A DNA stretch of 64,000 nt from Enoplolaimus lenunculus. Taxonomy: Eukaryota > Nematoda > Enoplea > Enoplida > Thoracostomopsidae. Positions 44,240 to 55,729 of the stretch are shown here, piece by piece (the stretch's first letter is position 1; every line of letters starts with the position of its first letter). The notes under the pieces were generated by a model. It saw nothing but the letters and a program-made list of their open reading frames with translations. It had not been told where the DNA came from and did not search any database. Made by a program: the position numbers and the translations under genes. Where the stretch lies: the NCBI GenBank assembly GCA_030248215.1, contig JASANG010004053.1, forward strand, positions 62,001-126,000, written 5' to 3'.

Positions 44240-45485
44240 CAAAGTTTTCAACATTTACTGCCACCTGACAGGAGAAGCCAGATTTCGTTCTTTAACAATT
44301 TATAATTTCATTTAATATTTTGGCGAACGAAATCAGCAAGCTACATTTTTTGGGCTCTAAAGTCAACAGCTCATTATTAACTTCCTACGAGTGCCTTTTT
44401 TCATCTCCAGAAATTCTAGCGAGAGATATAATCCTCTGGCTGGGTTTTTGAAACCCTACCGTACGGCTTCATACTTAAATATTTGCTAACCAATTAAGTA
44501 CCAAAACAATTTATCGTACCTGGAGGTGTACTTAAAGTTAAGTGAATACTTGAGTCAGTCACTTACATTACAGCTTAACAATTTTGGCATACTATCCTTG
44601 GTCCAATTACAATTGTAGACTCATGGTTTCTTCTTAGCATAAAGCAAATCTATGACATTTTTGTTATGGCTCTAAACTCATACTTTAAATTCTGTTTTTG
44701 TCCAAAATGCTAAGTATCTACTTAAGTAACATTACAGAAACCTAACGCCTAACGCCATTTTGTATGCGTCTCTGACAATGAGACACAGTTCACTGAAAGG
44801 GATAGCAAGGACATTAAATTAAAGCAATTTAACGAGACACGTCAATGTTATAGTTTCAGCAGAACAGTGGGTACATGGCGGCGCATCCCCATCGCCCTCA
44901 GTGCTGTTTTGTTCGCTTGATAGCGTCATATTGAAAGCCCAACGCCAATTTTTAATATACCATAAATCTAAGTTTGCCCAAACATTTAATTTAAGTAAAT
45001 AGAAACATATATACACACTGGAAAAGGAAGATATTATGCATATATCAAGTAAAAATACCTTATCACATAGGCCCACCAGTATTCGGGGAAAATACATTAG
45101 TATGTAATGCAAAGGCATTCGGTGAAATAAATTAGGCAAAGATATTGCTGTTTTGCAACTAAATATTTAAGATATATTACGTAACTGGCAAAATGGATGC
45201 ACTGGTTCAAGTGTAATATTGTATAATAACCTTCGGGCAAAATTCTAAAAGCACAAGATTTAGTTTAAAATACCTGCTAACAATCAAAATTGTGAAAATG
45301 AAAATCGTGCGTAACATATTTTAGAACAGTGTTCGCCTCAGATGGCATTCTTGTGACAATCACTTTGGTGTTTAAGATTCTATAAATCCCATATCTTGCG
45401 ATGTTCAGGATCGGTCTCCAACTACGCTTTAGACGTCGAGTATACCGCACAACTCTTATTTCTTTGACTCATGCAATCCTTTTCA
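44240..45485. other. geneless
   Basis: A minus-strand frame at 44819-45139 contains NMTLSSEQNSTEGDGDAPP, which would pass as an extracellular N-terminus, but no following exon is seen. I do not call it a gene. Confidence 0.35.
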
Positions 45486-45489
45486 AAAA

Positions 45490-45625
45490 CACTTGACAGT
45501 GCGACGGATTGTTCGGTTCCCTTTGTTGCCGTCCGTCACCGTGCGGCATCGTACGCAAAATATTCACTTACAATAACCTATGGTGACGGACTGTGACACA
45601 CGGCAAGAATTGCGCCACCCTTAGA
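45490..45625. mobile_element. probable Harbinger-like GC-rich element
   Basis: The right end ATTGCGCCACCC precedes TTA, and the interior GCCGTCCGTCACCGTGCG matches 28800. The left end is not identifiable. Confidence 0.4.
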
Positions 45626-45920
45626 AGACGAACTAGCGGTGCCGCTTGAACACTTTTACGTGGTGACGCTTAAACACTCTTAGTTTCCTGAAAATGAAGC
45701 ACCTTCCCGTAAATTTGGTTATGCTCCCCTCTATTCGGACATCTCATAGCCAATTAGCCAGGGCCAGAAAATTAATTGAATAGTCTATCTGGCCCCTAGT
45801 ATTATTCGGTCAAAGTGTTCAAACCAGAAATTGGTTCGCAACTGCCAAAGCAATTGATAACAATTTAAAAGAATACTAATTTCTTCAACGGAGTCATGTG
45901 TTCATAGTCCGTATTGTTAA

Positions 45921-46116
45921 GTGTGCGTAGCACCTATCATCAGTTTGTGATAGGTTTTGTATCTTTCGAACCAGTGAACGGCAATGTTCAAAATTCAACA
46001 ACTTTTTCGCATTTGATTTGTGCTATTTCTGCGCCAAGTTTGGCATCCGTCAACGCTTGAGTTCGACTATATATTTGAAAACCTATTGCTAACCAGTGAT
46101 AGATGCTATGCGCATT
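45921..46116. mobile_element. small inverted-repeat element with TGATAGGTGCTA ends
   Basis: GTGTGCGTAGCACCTATCAT at the left, inverted as GTGATAGATGCTATGCGCAT at the right (16 of 20 positions). The same word occurs singly near 31008, 36444 and 39107. Confidence 0.4.
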
Positions 46117-46428
46117 TGCGAATAGGTTTATGCTATTTTTATCAAATGTATTCAAGTGGTATTTGTCACCATTGGGAATGGGTGTTCTACACTTTGAATT
46201 CGTCAAGAGAGTCCTTTGAAATTTGGCACGTCCTTCGCATTTAATTGGCACCAGCTCATACAGTACTGGCTAACATTGTAGTCCCACACTCCAGACATGA
46301 GTTCTACAATTTGAATTTTCCCAGACTTGTAATTTTCCCACGCTCTCCAGACGTTCTAGTGGTCTCACAGGGATCGAAGAAATATAACTGGAAATCAAAC
46401 ACAGCCACAGAAAAATGTACTTTGAATT

Positions 46429-47373
46429 TCACAGAAGCGTATCTTCATCCGAATCCTGTGCACTGTGGCTATCGAAAATATCTCTAGTTTCAGTTCTGAT
46501 TTTCCCATGTTCTCCAACTGCACCGAGTCGAGTCACAGGCATCGAAGTGGTCAAACTTGTCGCTGGATCATGTCGCCAAAGCATTGGAGACACCCGTTTG
46601 GTTAACATAACAGTTTGAATCGACGAAAGACTATTTCGGCACCGGTTTCCTGCAATCCCCGCTGTTGCCGAAGGACGTTTGCTTGCAACTTGTGATTTAG
46701 AGTCGCTCGCATCGCTTGTCAACTTTTGCTCGTGATATTGTCCTTTTGGCAGTGCGTCTGGAAAACAATATTCACCGCCCTGAGAACATGTTGTTGTTTC
46801 GCATTTGTTCCCATCGCTTTCGATTAAACATCCGGACGGAATTCGTTTTGCGTGACATAAGCATTGACAATTATAGTCACCACCATTCTCGTCTTCTGCA
46901 CCTTTCACTGGAGATTCACTCCTACTATGACGTTTCCATTTTGGACCAAATGACGTGGCTCCAGGATAAAGGAGATTATATGACGGTAAGTCGTTATCCG
47001 GATGGTTTTCACTTCCGGTATTAACGGCATCTGGGTTACGTTTGATCGTATCTGGATTTAAAGGCTTTTTGGACGATTGCCAAAATCTACTTCGATTCGG
47101 TTTCGGAACCTCCAATTGGTTACGATTGTGCTGTAGTTGTTGTTGTTGTTGTTGTGGTTGTTGTTGTTGCATTTTCTGATACTGTTTCGATCTGTTGACG
47201 CGTTCTTGTTGTGGTCTTTTTCGGGCAGCAGAAGACGACGGCAAGCAAACGCTTCGCATTTGTGATCGGATCTTTCTGTTGCACAAATAATAGATTGGCA
47301 GTCGGATGGCACCAGTTAAAATTACCAGAAAGCTGCTCGTGTCCGACGCTAATGTATGAAACGCACGGTAGTC
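46429..47373 (-). CDS. GPCR-2 exon 3: TM7 and cytoplasmic tail
   Basis: Acceptor ATATTTTTCAG, phase 0, 314 codons. TM7 (LASDTSSFLVILTGAIRLPIYY) and the following LCNRKIR match GPCR-1 closely, including Arg at the NPxxY Asn. The tail (about 275 residues) has a short Gln-rich run (QKMQQQQPQQQQQQLQH), several Cys (GGDYNCQCLCHAK), and ends SDEDTLL, a class I PDZ-ligand pattern. Tail length and composition differ from GPCR-1 apart from that end. Confidence 0.88.
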   Translation of the reverse strand, partial: DYRAFHTLASDTSSFLVILTGAIRLPIYYLCNRKIRSQMRSVCLPSSSAARKRPQQERVNRSKQYQKMQQQQPQQQQQQLQHNRNQLEVPKPNRSRFWQSSKKPLNPDTIKRNPDAVNTGSENHPDNDLPSYNLLYPGATSFGPKWKRHSRSESPVKGAEDENGGDYNCQCLCHAKRIPSGCLIESDGNKCETTTCSQGGEYCFPDALPKGQYHEQKLTSDASDSKSQVASKRPSATAGIAGNRCRNSLSSIQTVMLTKRVSPMLWRHDPATSLTTSMPVTRLGAVGEHGKIRTETRDIFDSHSAQDSDEDTLL

Positions 47374-47749
47374 CTGAAAAATATTAGCTTAATATCAAGC
47401 ATGAAACCGATTGTATTTCCGATTTTCAACAATTTTTTCGCCAATTAAGCTTGCGTTAAAATTAATGACTGTTGGTTATCGTCTAAAGATTCGTTTTTAT
47501 GGGGTTTCGTAACAGTTGCAACGCAGCGACCTAATGCAACTTTCACAATGGCAAACGTGCATAAGGTAAGATTTTGAAAATCCGATTCAATGACGGGGGC
47601 ACCCCAGCCCAGGCGTCACAATAGGAATCAGAGCAAAAGGTTTGTATTTAGGTTTAGCAGTATTAAATGACGTATGCCTTGTAGCTCGCTCAGTTCTCTC
47701 GCTAGCTTTTACGGATTTGACATCGGATAAACCTGAAGGAACATTTTAC

Positions 47750-48755
47750 CTCAAAAAATTGTGGATCTTTAGTTTGTTCTAAAAACGTAATAACAACATG
47801 CAGGCAATTTGCAATTAAATAGCACGTTACAATTGCGATCATTGTACGCGTTGCGTCTCTCAGTGTTTTTCGTATTGTTGCATCGTGCGGTTCGCTACCG
47901 GTTGTTGGATTATGGTAACGTGCGTTTGCAGATATTGCAAGTGCACTTTGTGATTTTGGAAATTGTACCGTTGAACGTGCCGTTTCAGCTTGCAATATTT
48001 TGTGATTATCGTGTTCATCGCGATGATTGCTGTCCCTGTGTAACGCACCATTATTTGTCAGTATCGCTGCCTGCGAGTTTATGGTCTTCACGTGATCGGT
48101 TGTGTGATCGATCATGTGGTTTTGACTGTGATCGGTCACGTGATCGATTACGGGATATCTATTGTGATTGATCTTGTGATCTCTGTTATGATCGTTCACC
48201 TGTGCAATGATGTGATCTTTATTATGATCGTTCACATGATCTATCACATAATCTCTATTGTGATCGATCACGTGATCGTTTACGTGATCACGAAGCGTCG
48301 TTCGATCGCCGATGCAATCGCTGGCGACCTCGCGTCGTTCAACGCACGGTTCACAACACAATTGCGAATCGACAGCAGACACTGTCGCTTGGTAATCAGG
48401 CACCATCAGAACAAACGTTGAATTGACTGATCGCGACGATCGAATTATAATCGCGATGTTCAACGTGAGCAAACTCAAAAACGGGATATAAACTTGAAAT
48501 ATTGGATCGATGTAGAATTTGAAAAATACATAGTCAGGATAGCCGAATAAAAAGCCAGGGTTGGCTGTGATTTGGGCAAATCCGGTGCAATGTGGCGCGT
48601 AAAAGATTTCAACTTCCCAGTAGCTCGATATTTTGAGGGCGATCGCGAATAGGATGACAAAAATAATTGCGAATACCCGACGGCCTGGCGTACAAAATGA
48701 ACGGCTTGATGAGTGATATAAGTGGCGGCCGGTAGATTCGTGAACAACGATGTAT
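47750..48755 (-). CDS. GPCR-2 exon 2: TM4 to TM6
   Basis: Acceptor TTTGTGTTCAG. The first base completes Arg 191 of the ERY motif, then Tyr 192. TM4 is at about 218-237 (ending KISSYWEV), the loop-2 Cys in APHC, TM5 at 273-295 with Pro 282 (VYIPFLSLLTLN). Loop 3 (about 297-490) carries the DHxx repeat. TM6 starts RDATRTMIAIVTCYLIAN, identical to GPCR-1 over this stretch. Donor GAG/GTAAAA, phase 0. TM6 lacks CWxP, as is usual for the FMRFamide-receptor group. Confidence 0.9.
48086..48289 (-). repeat. 12-bp coding repeat: 17 DHxx tetrapeptides in GPCR-2 loop 3
   Basis: Residues about 347-414. Twelve of the 17 tetrads begin exactly DH; others are variants (DYVI, NHNR, NHMI, AQVN, YPVI). The DNA is full of GATCACGTGATC-like palindromic words, which include the E-box core CACGTG. 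The motif is absent from GPCR-1. Confidence 0.9.
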
Positions 48756-49121
48756 CTGAACACAAATAAAGCAGGCATTAAAGTTTAGAACGGAGCCATT
48801 GTATGTGTGGATGATAATGCGGATAACCGTGAAGAGTATTTCAAAAATTAAAGTTTTGAATGCAGAAATATATTTTGACCGTTTATTCTTTTTTACAGGA
48901 ACCCGGAGCATACATCTGCCTCAAGACCCGGTTTGGGCAAGTTCAGTTCCTCAACAACAGGGGCACAACTAAGGCTTGGAATGGATGGTGTTTTATTTGA
49001 GGTCTAAAATTCAGCAATTATTCTAATGCCTGTAAAAGTACCTTTATTATATTGCTTCTCTACGTTTCTAAGGGTAGAAGTATCCAGGCGCCCGACAACT
49101 TGTAATCCGAAATTTCATCTA

Positions 49122-49251
49122 CGCGACAATTCGACACGCATCATGTATGCTTAGGCTTACACTTAGATTTACTCTTAGGATTATGCTTAGAGTTATTTAT
49201 AGATTTTAGGATACTGTTGTGCGACAAGCTGCCGGTCGACGAATTGTCGTA
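49122..49251 (+). mobile_element. TTAGGC-core sequence inside a different inverted repeat
   Basis: CGACAATTCG at the left and the exact inverse CGAATTGTCG at the right enclose ATGCTTAGGCTTACACTTAG, CTCTTAGGATTATGC. The usual family ends are absent. Intron 1 of GPCR-2. Confidence 0.5.
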
Positions 49252-49609
49252 CATTCAAACGTCCCATTGGGCGCCAGTCGGCAGGCCAGTAGAAAAAGTG
49301 GTAATTGCTATTGCACAATACTAATCTGCACATTCCTCATATTTTGAAGTATTTGACGTTGATCTTTGTAGAATTGGAAAACTGGCTATTGAGAACACAA
49401 TACAGTCGACGACGGAACTTTCGGCAGAGGTAGTATCGAAGCCGTGGGTCGTAATTTTGCCGCAACCAAACACAGTTTTGTACCACGCATACGCTTATAA
49501 AATTTTTACTCTGCGCATTATTTATACGCAGTTTCTCAGCATTTATTAAAAGAAATCAGCCCACTATGCAGTGCAAAATGCAAAAATATTTTTGGTCATT
49601 GTTATTCTA

Positions 49610-49715
49610 AAAAGCGTAACAGTAGTATAAGCATATTCCTAAGCCTAAGTACAAGATTAGTCGAAACCTTAAGCTTTCTTTATTATAGTCTATGAAAAAT
49701 GATCCACCGTTAAAG
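49610..49715 (-). mobile_element. TTAGGC-core element, shortened
   Basis: AGCGTAACAGTAGTATAAGC, CATATTCCTAAGCCTAAG, then CTTAAGCTTTCTTTATTAT. Intron 1 of GPCR-2. Confidence 0.6.
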
Positions 49716-49733
49716 TATGAGCCATATTTTTCA

Positions 49734-49815
49734 GGGTGCACCCGGAGATCTACCTACCGCTCCGACTAAAAATCAACCTCCGGCCCCAGCAGAATATTTG
49801 CCTGACATTCCGGCA
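49734..49815 (+). mobile_element. CCGG-word element, start portion
   Basis: AGGGTGCACCCGGAGATCTA, CCGCTCCGACTAAAAATC, CCTCCGGCCCCAGCAGAATA. The same sequence of words occurs at 58422-58505. Intron 1 of GPCR-2. Confidence 0.6.
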
Positions 49816-50248
49816 ATCTTGGGCAGCGAAATTATTTATTTTGCGAAAACTGAAACGTTCAGTGAGTTTGCTGTTATGCTTTAGAGCAGTTTTTATGACA
49901 TTTTTGGACATAAGTTGTCGGTATGTCTTTAAAATAATCCTAAAGCAAAATTTTTGACCGCAGTGTCCAAGAGGTACATTTGATATGCTATTTGACGGGT
50001 CTGAGATAGATATACACCACTCTAAACCACGAATGTCAGCAAAAACATTAAATTGCCGGGAGGGGAGGGGAGCAAATTGTTATAAATATTTCATGTTTTC
50101 ATCATGGTTCTTTACAAAAATTTACCCGGGCGAACACTTTTGTATAAAAAATTTGCCCGGGGGCATTTTTTCGTAAGGGGTAAAATTTTTCACGACACCG
50201 GAATCAATCCAAAACTCGTGACTCTGTTTCTTTGTCGCGCAAACATAC

Positions 50249-50820
50249 CTTTCTATCGTTGCCGCCAGGATCAAGTACGTTTGAGCAAATTGTGACACGC
50301 GTCCAAGCGCAAACATCGGCTGAACGTACTTGTTCCACAACTGATGAAGGTAAAATATTTCAAAATAATAATTACTCACACCCATACCAATGAGAACAAT
50401 ATAATTGACGAACATTGTCAAATCAAATATAGCAATCGCTGCTAAATAGACGACATTCGACTGGCGAAGGTGTTTTTGTGACAAAATTACCAGCAAAAAG
50501 ATTGTCATCGCAAATCCGGCGATTGATACTGCACCGCCGCCCAAGACTACAAAATAAAACCGTTCTGTGAGCATGAAACGTTCTGATTCTTGGTTGAATT
50601 CTATTTCAGTGCAATTTACTGCTAAACTGTCAATTTCGTTCGATATCGATGCGTTTGCTGTTTGCGGTGATGTCTGAGAAACTATCTGGGATTCTTCTCC
50701 AGCAGCTGATCTGGGATTTCGAAAAATAATTGAAGAAGGAGCATTGTTGTCTGGGATACTGTGGCTGGCGGCGGCTGCTTTTATCGCTGATTGAAATGTT
50801 TCAACGAGCATCGATACCAT
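50249..50820 (-). CDS. GPCR-2 exon 1: N-terminus to TM3, FMRFamide-receptor-like class A GPCR
   Basis: Paralogue of GPCR-1, about 840 residues in all. ATG at 50820, with a possible second start 3 codons on. An acceptor-like GGTCCCAG ends 2 nt before the ATG, so a 5' intron or a trans-splice site is likely. Extracellular N-terminus of about 77 residues with sequons NAS and NCT. TM1 at about 78-103, TM2 with YLAAIAIFDL (Asp 2.50 at 133), TM3 at 161-190 (FALGRVSQFAQTYLILAATI) ending ERY. TM3 Cys 3.25 is replaced by Val. The donor AAAG/GTATGT lies in the Arg codon. Expected to be a plasma-membrane peptide receptor. The ligand cannot be inferred. Confidence 0.9.
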
Positions 50821-50824
50821 ATCT

Positions 50825-51250
50825 GGGACCAGGTAAGTGTGCCACTTTATTTTGGGCCTTTCATTTAATTTTTTTATCTTTTAGTACGGTCTGAAAAAGT
50901 TTGACCTCATTTAAAATCAGGTGAATGTGTTAATTTCGATTAGTTAAAACGGGCAGCAATTAACCGAAAGCGTTTGTGAAGTGCAAAATATTAACAAAAC
51001 GGGAACGCCATTTCTGATTCGCTAGTTGGCATCTTAAAGTTGACAAATGGTTGTAAGCGCCTGTCGTCTCAGCTTCGAAGGCTTAAACATATATCCTTCA
51101 AGTTATAATTAAACGAAATGCATAAACACGACTTGAAAGTTTGGCCCATGTTACTCTTAGGGCCGTAACTGTGAATTAATAATACTCGAATTAGGTTCCA
51201 AGGTGGAGATTTTCGTAAGCAAAGCGATACTTTGACTCATACACACGACT
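50825..51250. other. upstream flank of GPCR-2
   Basis: No CCAAT cluster like that of GPCR-1 and no clear promoter element. AT-rich. Confidence 0.4.
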
Positions 51251-51254
51251 GATG

Positions 51255-51386
51255 CGGTCCCGTAGCTAGAGGGGCCAGGGGGCTCAACCCCCTAGAAGAG
51301 TTTTGACCTGCCCCTAGAAAATTCTCAATCTATCTTGTAAATATTTGGTACCACCCCCCTAGCATGGTGAGCTGTCTACGGGCCTG
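51255..51386. mobile_element. hAT-like element with 8-bp target duplication
   Basis: Ends CGGTCCCGTAGCTAG and, inverted, CAGGCCCGTAGACAG, flanked by GACTGATG and GACTGTTG (7 of 8 identical). An 8-bp duplication is the mark of the hAT superfamily. Interior CCAGGGGGCTCAACCCCC and CCCCTAGAAAATTCTCAATC. Confidence 0.75.
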
Positions 51387-51399
51387 GACTGTTGCCGTT

Positions 51400-52150
51400 A
51401 GACTCGAACCATTCTTTGATTTCAATATATTCTAGCCACAAGAACTTTCGTTAATTTTTAATCAAAAAATTATTTTTAAAAAATACAGATTTTTGTATGT
51501 TTTTCAAAAATTTAATTACATTTTGACAAAGTAGAAACATCATTTGATTTTGCAAAACAAGGCGAAATGTTACTTAGCAATAATTAAGCATACGACATAC
51601 ATCAAAGATACATTTTTATGGCATTTGCTAATGCACAAGCCCGGATATGGAAAATACACCACCGTTTATCACTTTATTTTTCCATGCCTACATTAGCCAT
51701 TTTCGCAATATTTTAATTTAAGCACCGATTAAGTATTAACGCGTGTTCTCATCAACTGATACGTGTCTTTTCTTGCGAACGATCGGTGAACGGCTTACAA
51801 TAGTAACAGCAAAAGTTTCCAAGAAACCGTATAATTTAAATTGTAAAAAGCTGTATTTTTAAGCATTAATTTTATCTTTTTACCTTTGCAAATATTTATT
51901 TTTTTCGGTGAAAAGTTCACCAGCTAAAAAACATAAACCTCAGCATTTTGCGACAACTTTGAACGAAACCGGAACAAAATTACAGCTTGCAACTTGCGGT
52001 TTTTTCGTAACTTTTATAGCATAATTACATGGTTTGTCGGGTGTTGAAATAGATTCATCTGTGCATCGAATTTAGACTTTCTAATAAAAAACCCAAACGA
52101 AAGCCTGCCGAAATTAATACGGATTAATAATTTATTCCATGTATGATCAG
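51400..52150. other. geneless, nothing recognised
   Basis: AT-rich, no supported feature. Confidence 0.4.
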
Positions 52151-52164
52151 TGTTACTTCTTAAC

Positions 52165-52250
52165 AGTAGCCTAAGCATATTCCTAGCTCTAGGAACAAAG
52201 ATTCAGTCTAAACCCTAAACCTAGGTACTTTATTGCGTCTCGCGAGACAA
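52165..52250 (-). mobile_element. TTAGGC-core remnant
   Basis: AACAGTAGCCTAAGCATATT, AGTCTAAACCCTAAACC, TACTTTATTGCG in family order. Confidence 0.4.
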
Positions 52251-52607
52251 CACATGACACTACTAGTATCCTAAAATTTTTTAGTGCAGGTATTTTACTT
52301 CTGATATGGTTTTGAAATTTAATGTTTCTAAAAAATTTCCGTTTTGTTGTGTGACCAATTTCGAAACTTAATACAGCCAGAAGTAAGCAGACAGAAGGTC
52401 AACCCCGCCTCAAATTGTTTTCCACGGCTTATGACTTTAGGAAATTTTTGGCAAAATACTTTCAGAAATTTCATAACAAACAACCACTAAAAGGGTCAGA
52501 GAGACGGGGTACGCTTATCTAGTACAATTTAATTTAGCCATCTGATACTAATTTTTTTAACAAATACGTGTGGAGCATATGTAAATTTCTTCCAATGTAA
52601 CTTTTAT

Positions 52608-52780
52608 TGGTGTAACAGCAATATAATCATATTGATAAGCCTAAGCCTCAGCATTAGGATAAGCATATAACAAAGTCTGTGTCAAAACCAAACCATAGCC
52701 CTAAACAAGAAAATCAGTATAAAGCTTAAGCTTCTGTTATAGTTTCCCGGAAAAAAGGTTTGCCTCTCAAAGTAGATGGA
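52608..52780 (-). mobile_element. TTAGGC-core element, diverged
   Basis: GGTGTAACAGCAATATAATC, AAGCCTAAGCCTCAGC, TAGCCCTAAACAAG, AAAGCTTAAGCTTCTGTTAT, CCCGGAAAAAAGG. Confidence 0.55.
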
Positions 52781-52789
52781 CCTAAATTT

Positions 52790-53440
52790 TCATTCTTATA
52801 AATTGCGTGACAAAAGCGACACAAAAAGCGTTGATGAAAAATTAGGGCTTTTCTGTATGCTTCCAATCTCATTTAAAATTATTAAGGTTTAAGCAGGCAC
52901 AAGAATCAAACTTAGTAAGATTTTCATATTTAGCGAGTTAATTCTTCTTAAAAATTTAGTTAAACAATTTTTCGCTGTTTCCTTCCTACCGTACTGTCTT
53001 GATTTAGGGTTGGGAGAATTTTGATAAACGTGGCAGGTTTTGGTATTTATAATGGACCATGAATGCATGCCAACGAAATGAGAAGTCTAAAGAAATCAAG
53101 CTACTACCCGACTGAGCCACGGCAGCAGATCACTTTCTTTACATTTGTTACATAATGTAATGTTTCATGGTTAAATAACACATACACTGTCACCGTTTTG
53201 CAAAGGATTTCGGTTACCGCGGAGAAGTCAAAAATAAGAATCGTAATTTCCGGGAGGGTGGGGAGCTACAGTGTTAAAATGAAGGGGCACTGTTTCGAAA
53301 CCTAAGGTTTCGGCTCAAATTTTTTTCACTAAAGATCAGCAACAACTTTAATTCAAAATAGCTAATTTAAAAATCAAACAAAATTTTTACGAACAATTAT
53401 GCAAGAAAATATCGTTGTAAAATCGGAACACCGAAAATAA
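52790..53440. other. geneless, nothing recognised
   Basis: No supported feature. Confidence 0.4.
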
Positions 53441-53444
53441 ACTT

Positions 53445-53693
53445 CACTGTAAAATTCCAATGAATTAAATAATCAATTGAGCTAGCGAATTAGTTATTTC
53501 TGAATTAATATCCGTAAACATTAACGCACTCTGAGTTTAGTTGATACTTACTCTGAGTTGAGTTGACTCTGGGTGAGTTAATTAATTCAGAATGAACTGA
53601 AGCAACTCAAAATTCTGAGTTCTGTTAGTCCTAACTCAGGCTGAGTGATTCAATTCATCCTGAGTTAAAATCAACTCACTGAAATTTACAGTG
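53445..53693. mobile_element. foldback element, AACTCA family, full length
   Basis: CACTGTAAAATTCCAATGAA to, inverted, CACTGTAAATTTCAGTGAGT. The interior is built of TGAGTT/AACTCA words in both orientations (ACTCTGAGTTGAGTTGACTC, TGAGTTAATTAATTCAG), so it can fold almost end to end. Copies at 55730 and 56770, part at 35080. Confidence 0.75.
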
Positions 53694-53699
53694 TTATAT

Positions 53700-54170
53700 T
53701 AAAAGATGCGGCTTTCAGGCTGTCTCAAAAAGATAATTAATTTATCATTCTGAAATCATTTTCTCAAAAACGATGCTCCAAAATTCGTTTCCGAATTGTG
53801 TCAAAAATAAAACGCTATTTTAAACGCTTTTTTAAGTTTCAAATAACATTTTTCAAAACGCTTCTTCGTCAACAGCGAAATTTTAAAATGAACCGCTAAA
53901 TGTAGGAAATCGCTTCTTAGCGTTCATCAAAGCATAAATTTATGCTTCAAAACAAACACATATTTTAAAACTCAAAAAGCGTTTAGTATTTTTGATTCAA
54001 GTTCTAAAAGTGATATACGCTTCACGCTTCAACTTATTTTAATTTCGTTCTGTAATATTCGAGCTTTACCGTGTATGTATCTCCGACGAAAAAATAATTG
54101 TGAAAACGTCAAATAGGTTTTTTTAGTTTCTGTGCATTAGACCTAGGCTTTACAACGATTTGGTTTCGGA
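53700..54170. other. geneless
   Basis: 53820-54000 repeats the word AAACGCTT/AAGCGTTT and AAACGCTTTTT about seven times in both orientations, a further low-order word repeat. Nothing coding. Confidence 0.45.
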
Positions 54171-54174
54171 AAAG

Positions 54175-54275
54175 AATTACCTAGCCTAAGCCTAAGCCTA
54201 AACCATTGCACAAGTCTTTGCCAAAACCATAGTCTAACCCTAAGCATAACCCTTAATCTTAAACGTAAATGGAAA
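54175..54275 (-). mobile_element. TTAGGC-core remnant
   Basis: ACCTAGCCTAAGCCTAAGCC, AGTCTAACCCTAAGC, TTAATCTTAAACG. Confidence 0.45.
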
Positions 54276-54279
54276 CTGA

Positions 54280-55720
54280 CAAGAGCCGGTTTTTTATACG
54301 AAAAATCTGGTTTGAAAGATGTTTACACAATTTCCTATCTTACAGGTATAAATTAAAGAAGTGGACCATTTTTAACAATGATCATGGTGAAAGGTCTTGA
54401 ATTACGTCAGACGTTATTACCACTGTTCCTTGAAATTTAGGTGCTCATACTACAATACGATTAAAAGACTAAGATTTAGAAACATGTTTTGAAATTTATA
54501 TAACTTTTTACTTTTTTTAGTTCGATGTTTTAGCGATTTGATTGCAAAAACTCGAAACTCGAATTAAAACTTTAACGGAAAATTATTTTTTGGTAAAAGA
54601 AGCTGCCGCGAATGGTTACATCTGCTTGTTGAACTTGTAAATTGCAGCTGCAAATATACACGTGTGAACAAGGTTTATGAATTCGTTGAATTTTATCACT
54701 TAGACATGATAGGAAATTAATCAAACATTCTATGACACTGTCTCAGCATTTGTTATAGTACCGTGAGAGTGGAAGATTTTAAAACTAAAAAATTAACTAT
54801 TAAAGAGCATGAGAAAGTGGACAGCTGATAAGTTCGTACGATTTTTACTGTTCCATAGCAGACAAGGAATTCTAGAAACGTACAAACTGGCGTCAATTTT
54901 GATTCTGCTAAAGCAGGGTGGAAGCGGAACTGGATTATATCGAAATCGGAACAGCAAACTCACCCGTATAATCGGGACTACAAATTTTGTGACTATACGA
55001 GTAATTTGTATTATCAGGTGTAATATTGATTTAGGCAGCCTGTTGGCTGGCAACAGTTTTTTAAATCGTCGCATGAATAAATTGGAAATAAATTAGCGGT
55101 GATTTTTTAATTCTCTCAAACTAAACTAGAATCAATTGTTGTTATGTTCAACATAAAGCGGTATTTTTGCGTGTTTAGATGTTGAGATCGAAAGAATTGA
55201 TATGCAACACCGTTTTGAATCAGAATTCTACCGGAATCAAAATTCCAGTGGCACCCTTACTGCAAAAGTAGTTTCTCGAACATGAATACCAGACGATAAA
55301 ATCGTCATGGAATAATTTGGTCTGAAATTCTGCAAGAGTCAGTTTTAAAAAATACCCTGGTGACTTCTTATGGGCCGGTCCATGATAATAAAGGCAATCG
55401 AGAGAATAATTCACGCCATGCTGATGGAAGAGCACTGAAACTGTAACATGCGCCTAGCTAGATTTGGCACCTGAGAGGGGCCTAGGTTACCTGGAGTTCA
55501 AATGAAGGTAGTGTTTTGAACAACTTGCGATCAAATCGAACAGAATATGTGACAAAGTTATAAAATTTAATTTAGCGTAATGAGCTACAATGACAACGTA
55601 AGAATTCTGGCTCAAAGTTTTGACGGTATAGATACCTCAGATACTCTTTCGCTGCGCATTTGAGCTGCTTTCCGAATATATTTTCTATGGCGGTATTCGA
55701 AAAAGAAGTTTAAAAAGGAT
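54280..55720. other. geneless
   Basis: Overlapping frames on both strands at 54793-55096 have no protein features. Short ATTCCGG/CCGGAATC words at 55225-55245. Confidence 0.4.
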
Positions 55721-55729
55721 TTTCGAAAT

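Noticed and set aside
44819-45139. Frame ending in an extracellular-looking NMTLSSEQNSTEGDGDAPP segment
   Set aside because: No helices or following exons, and no paralogy with the receptors' N-termini.
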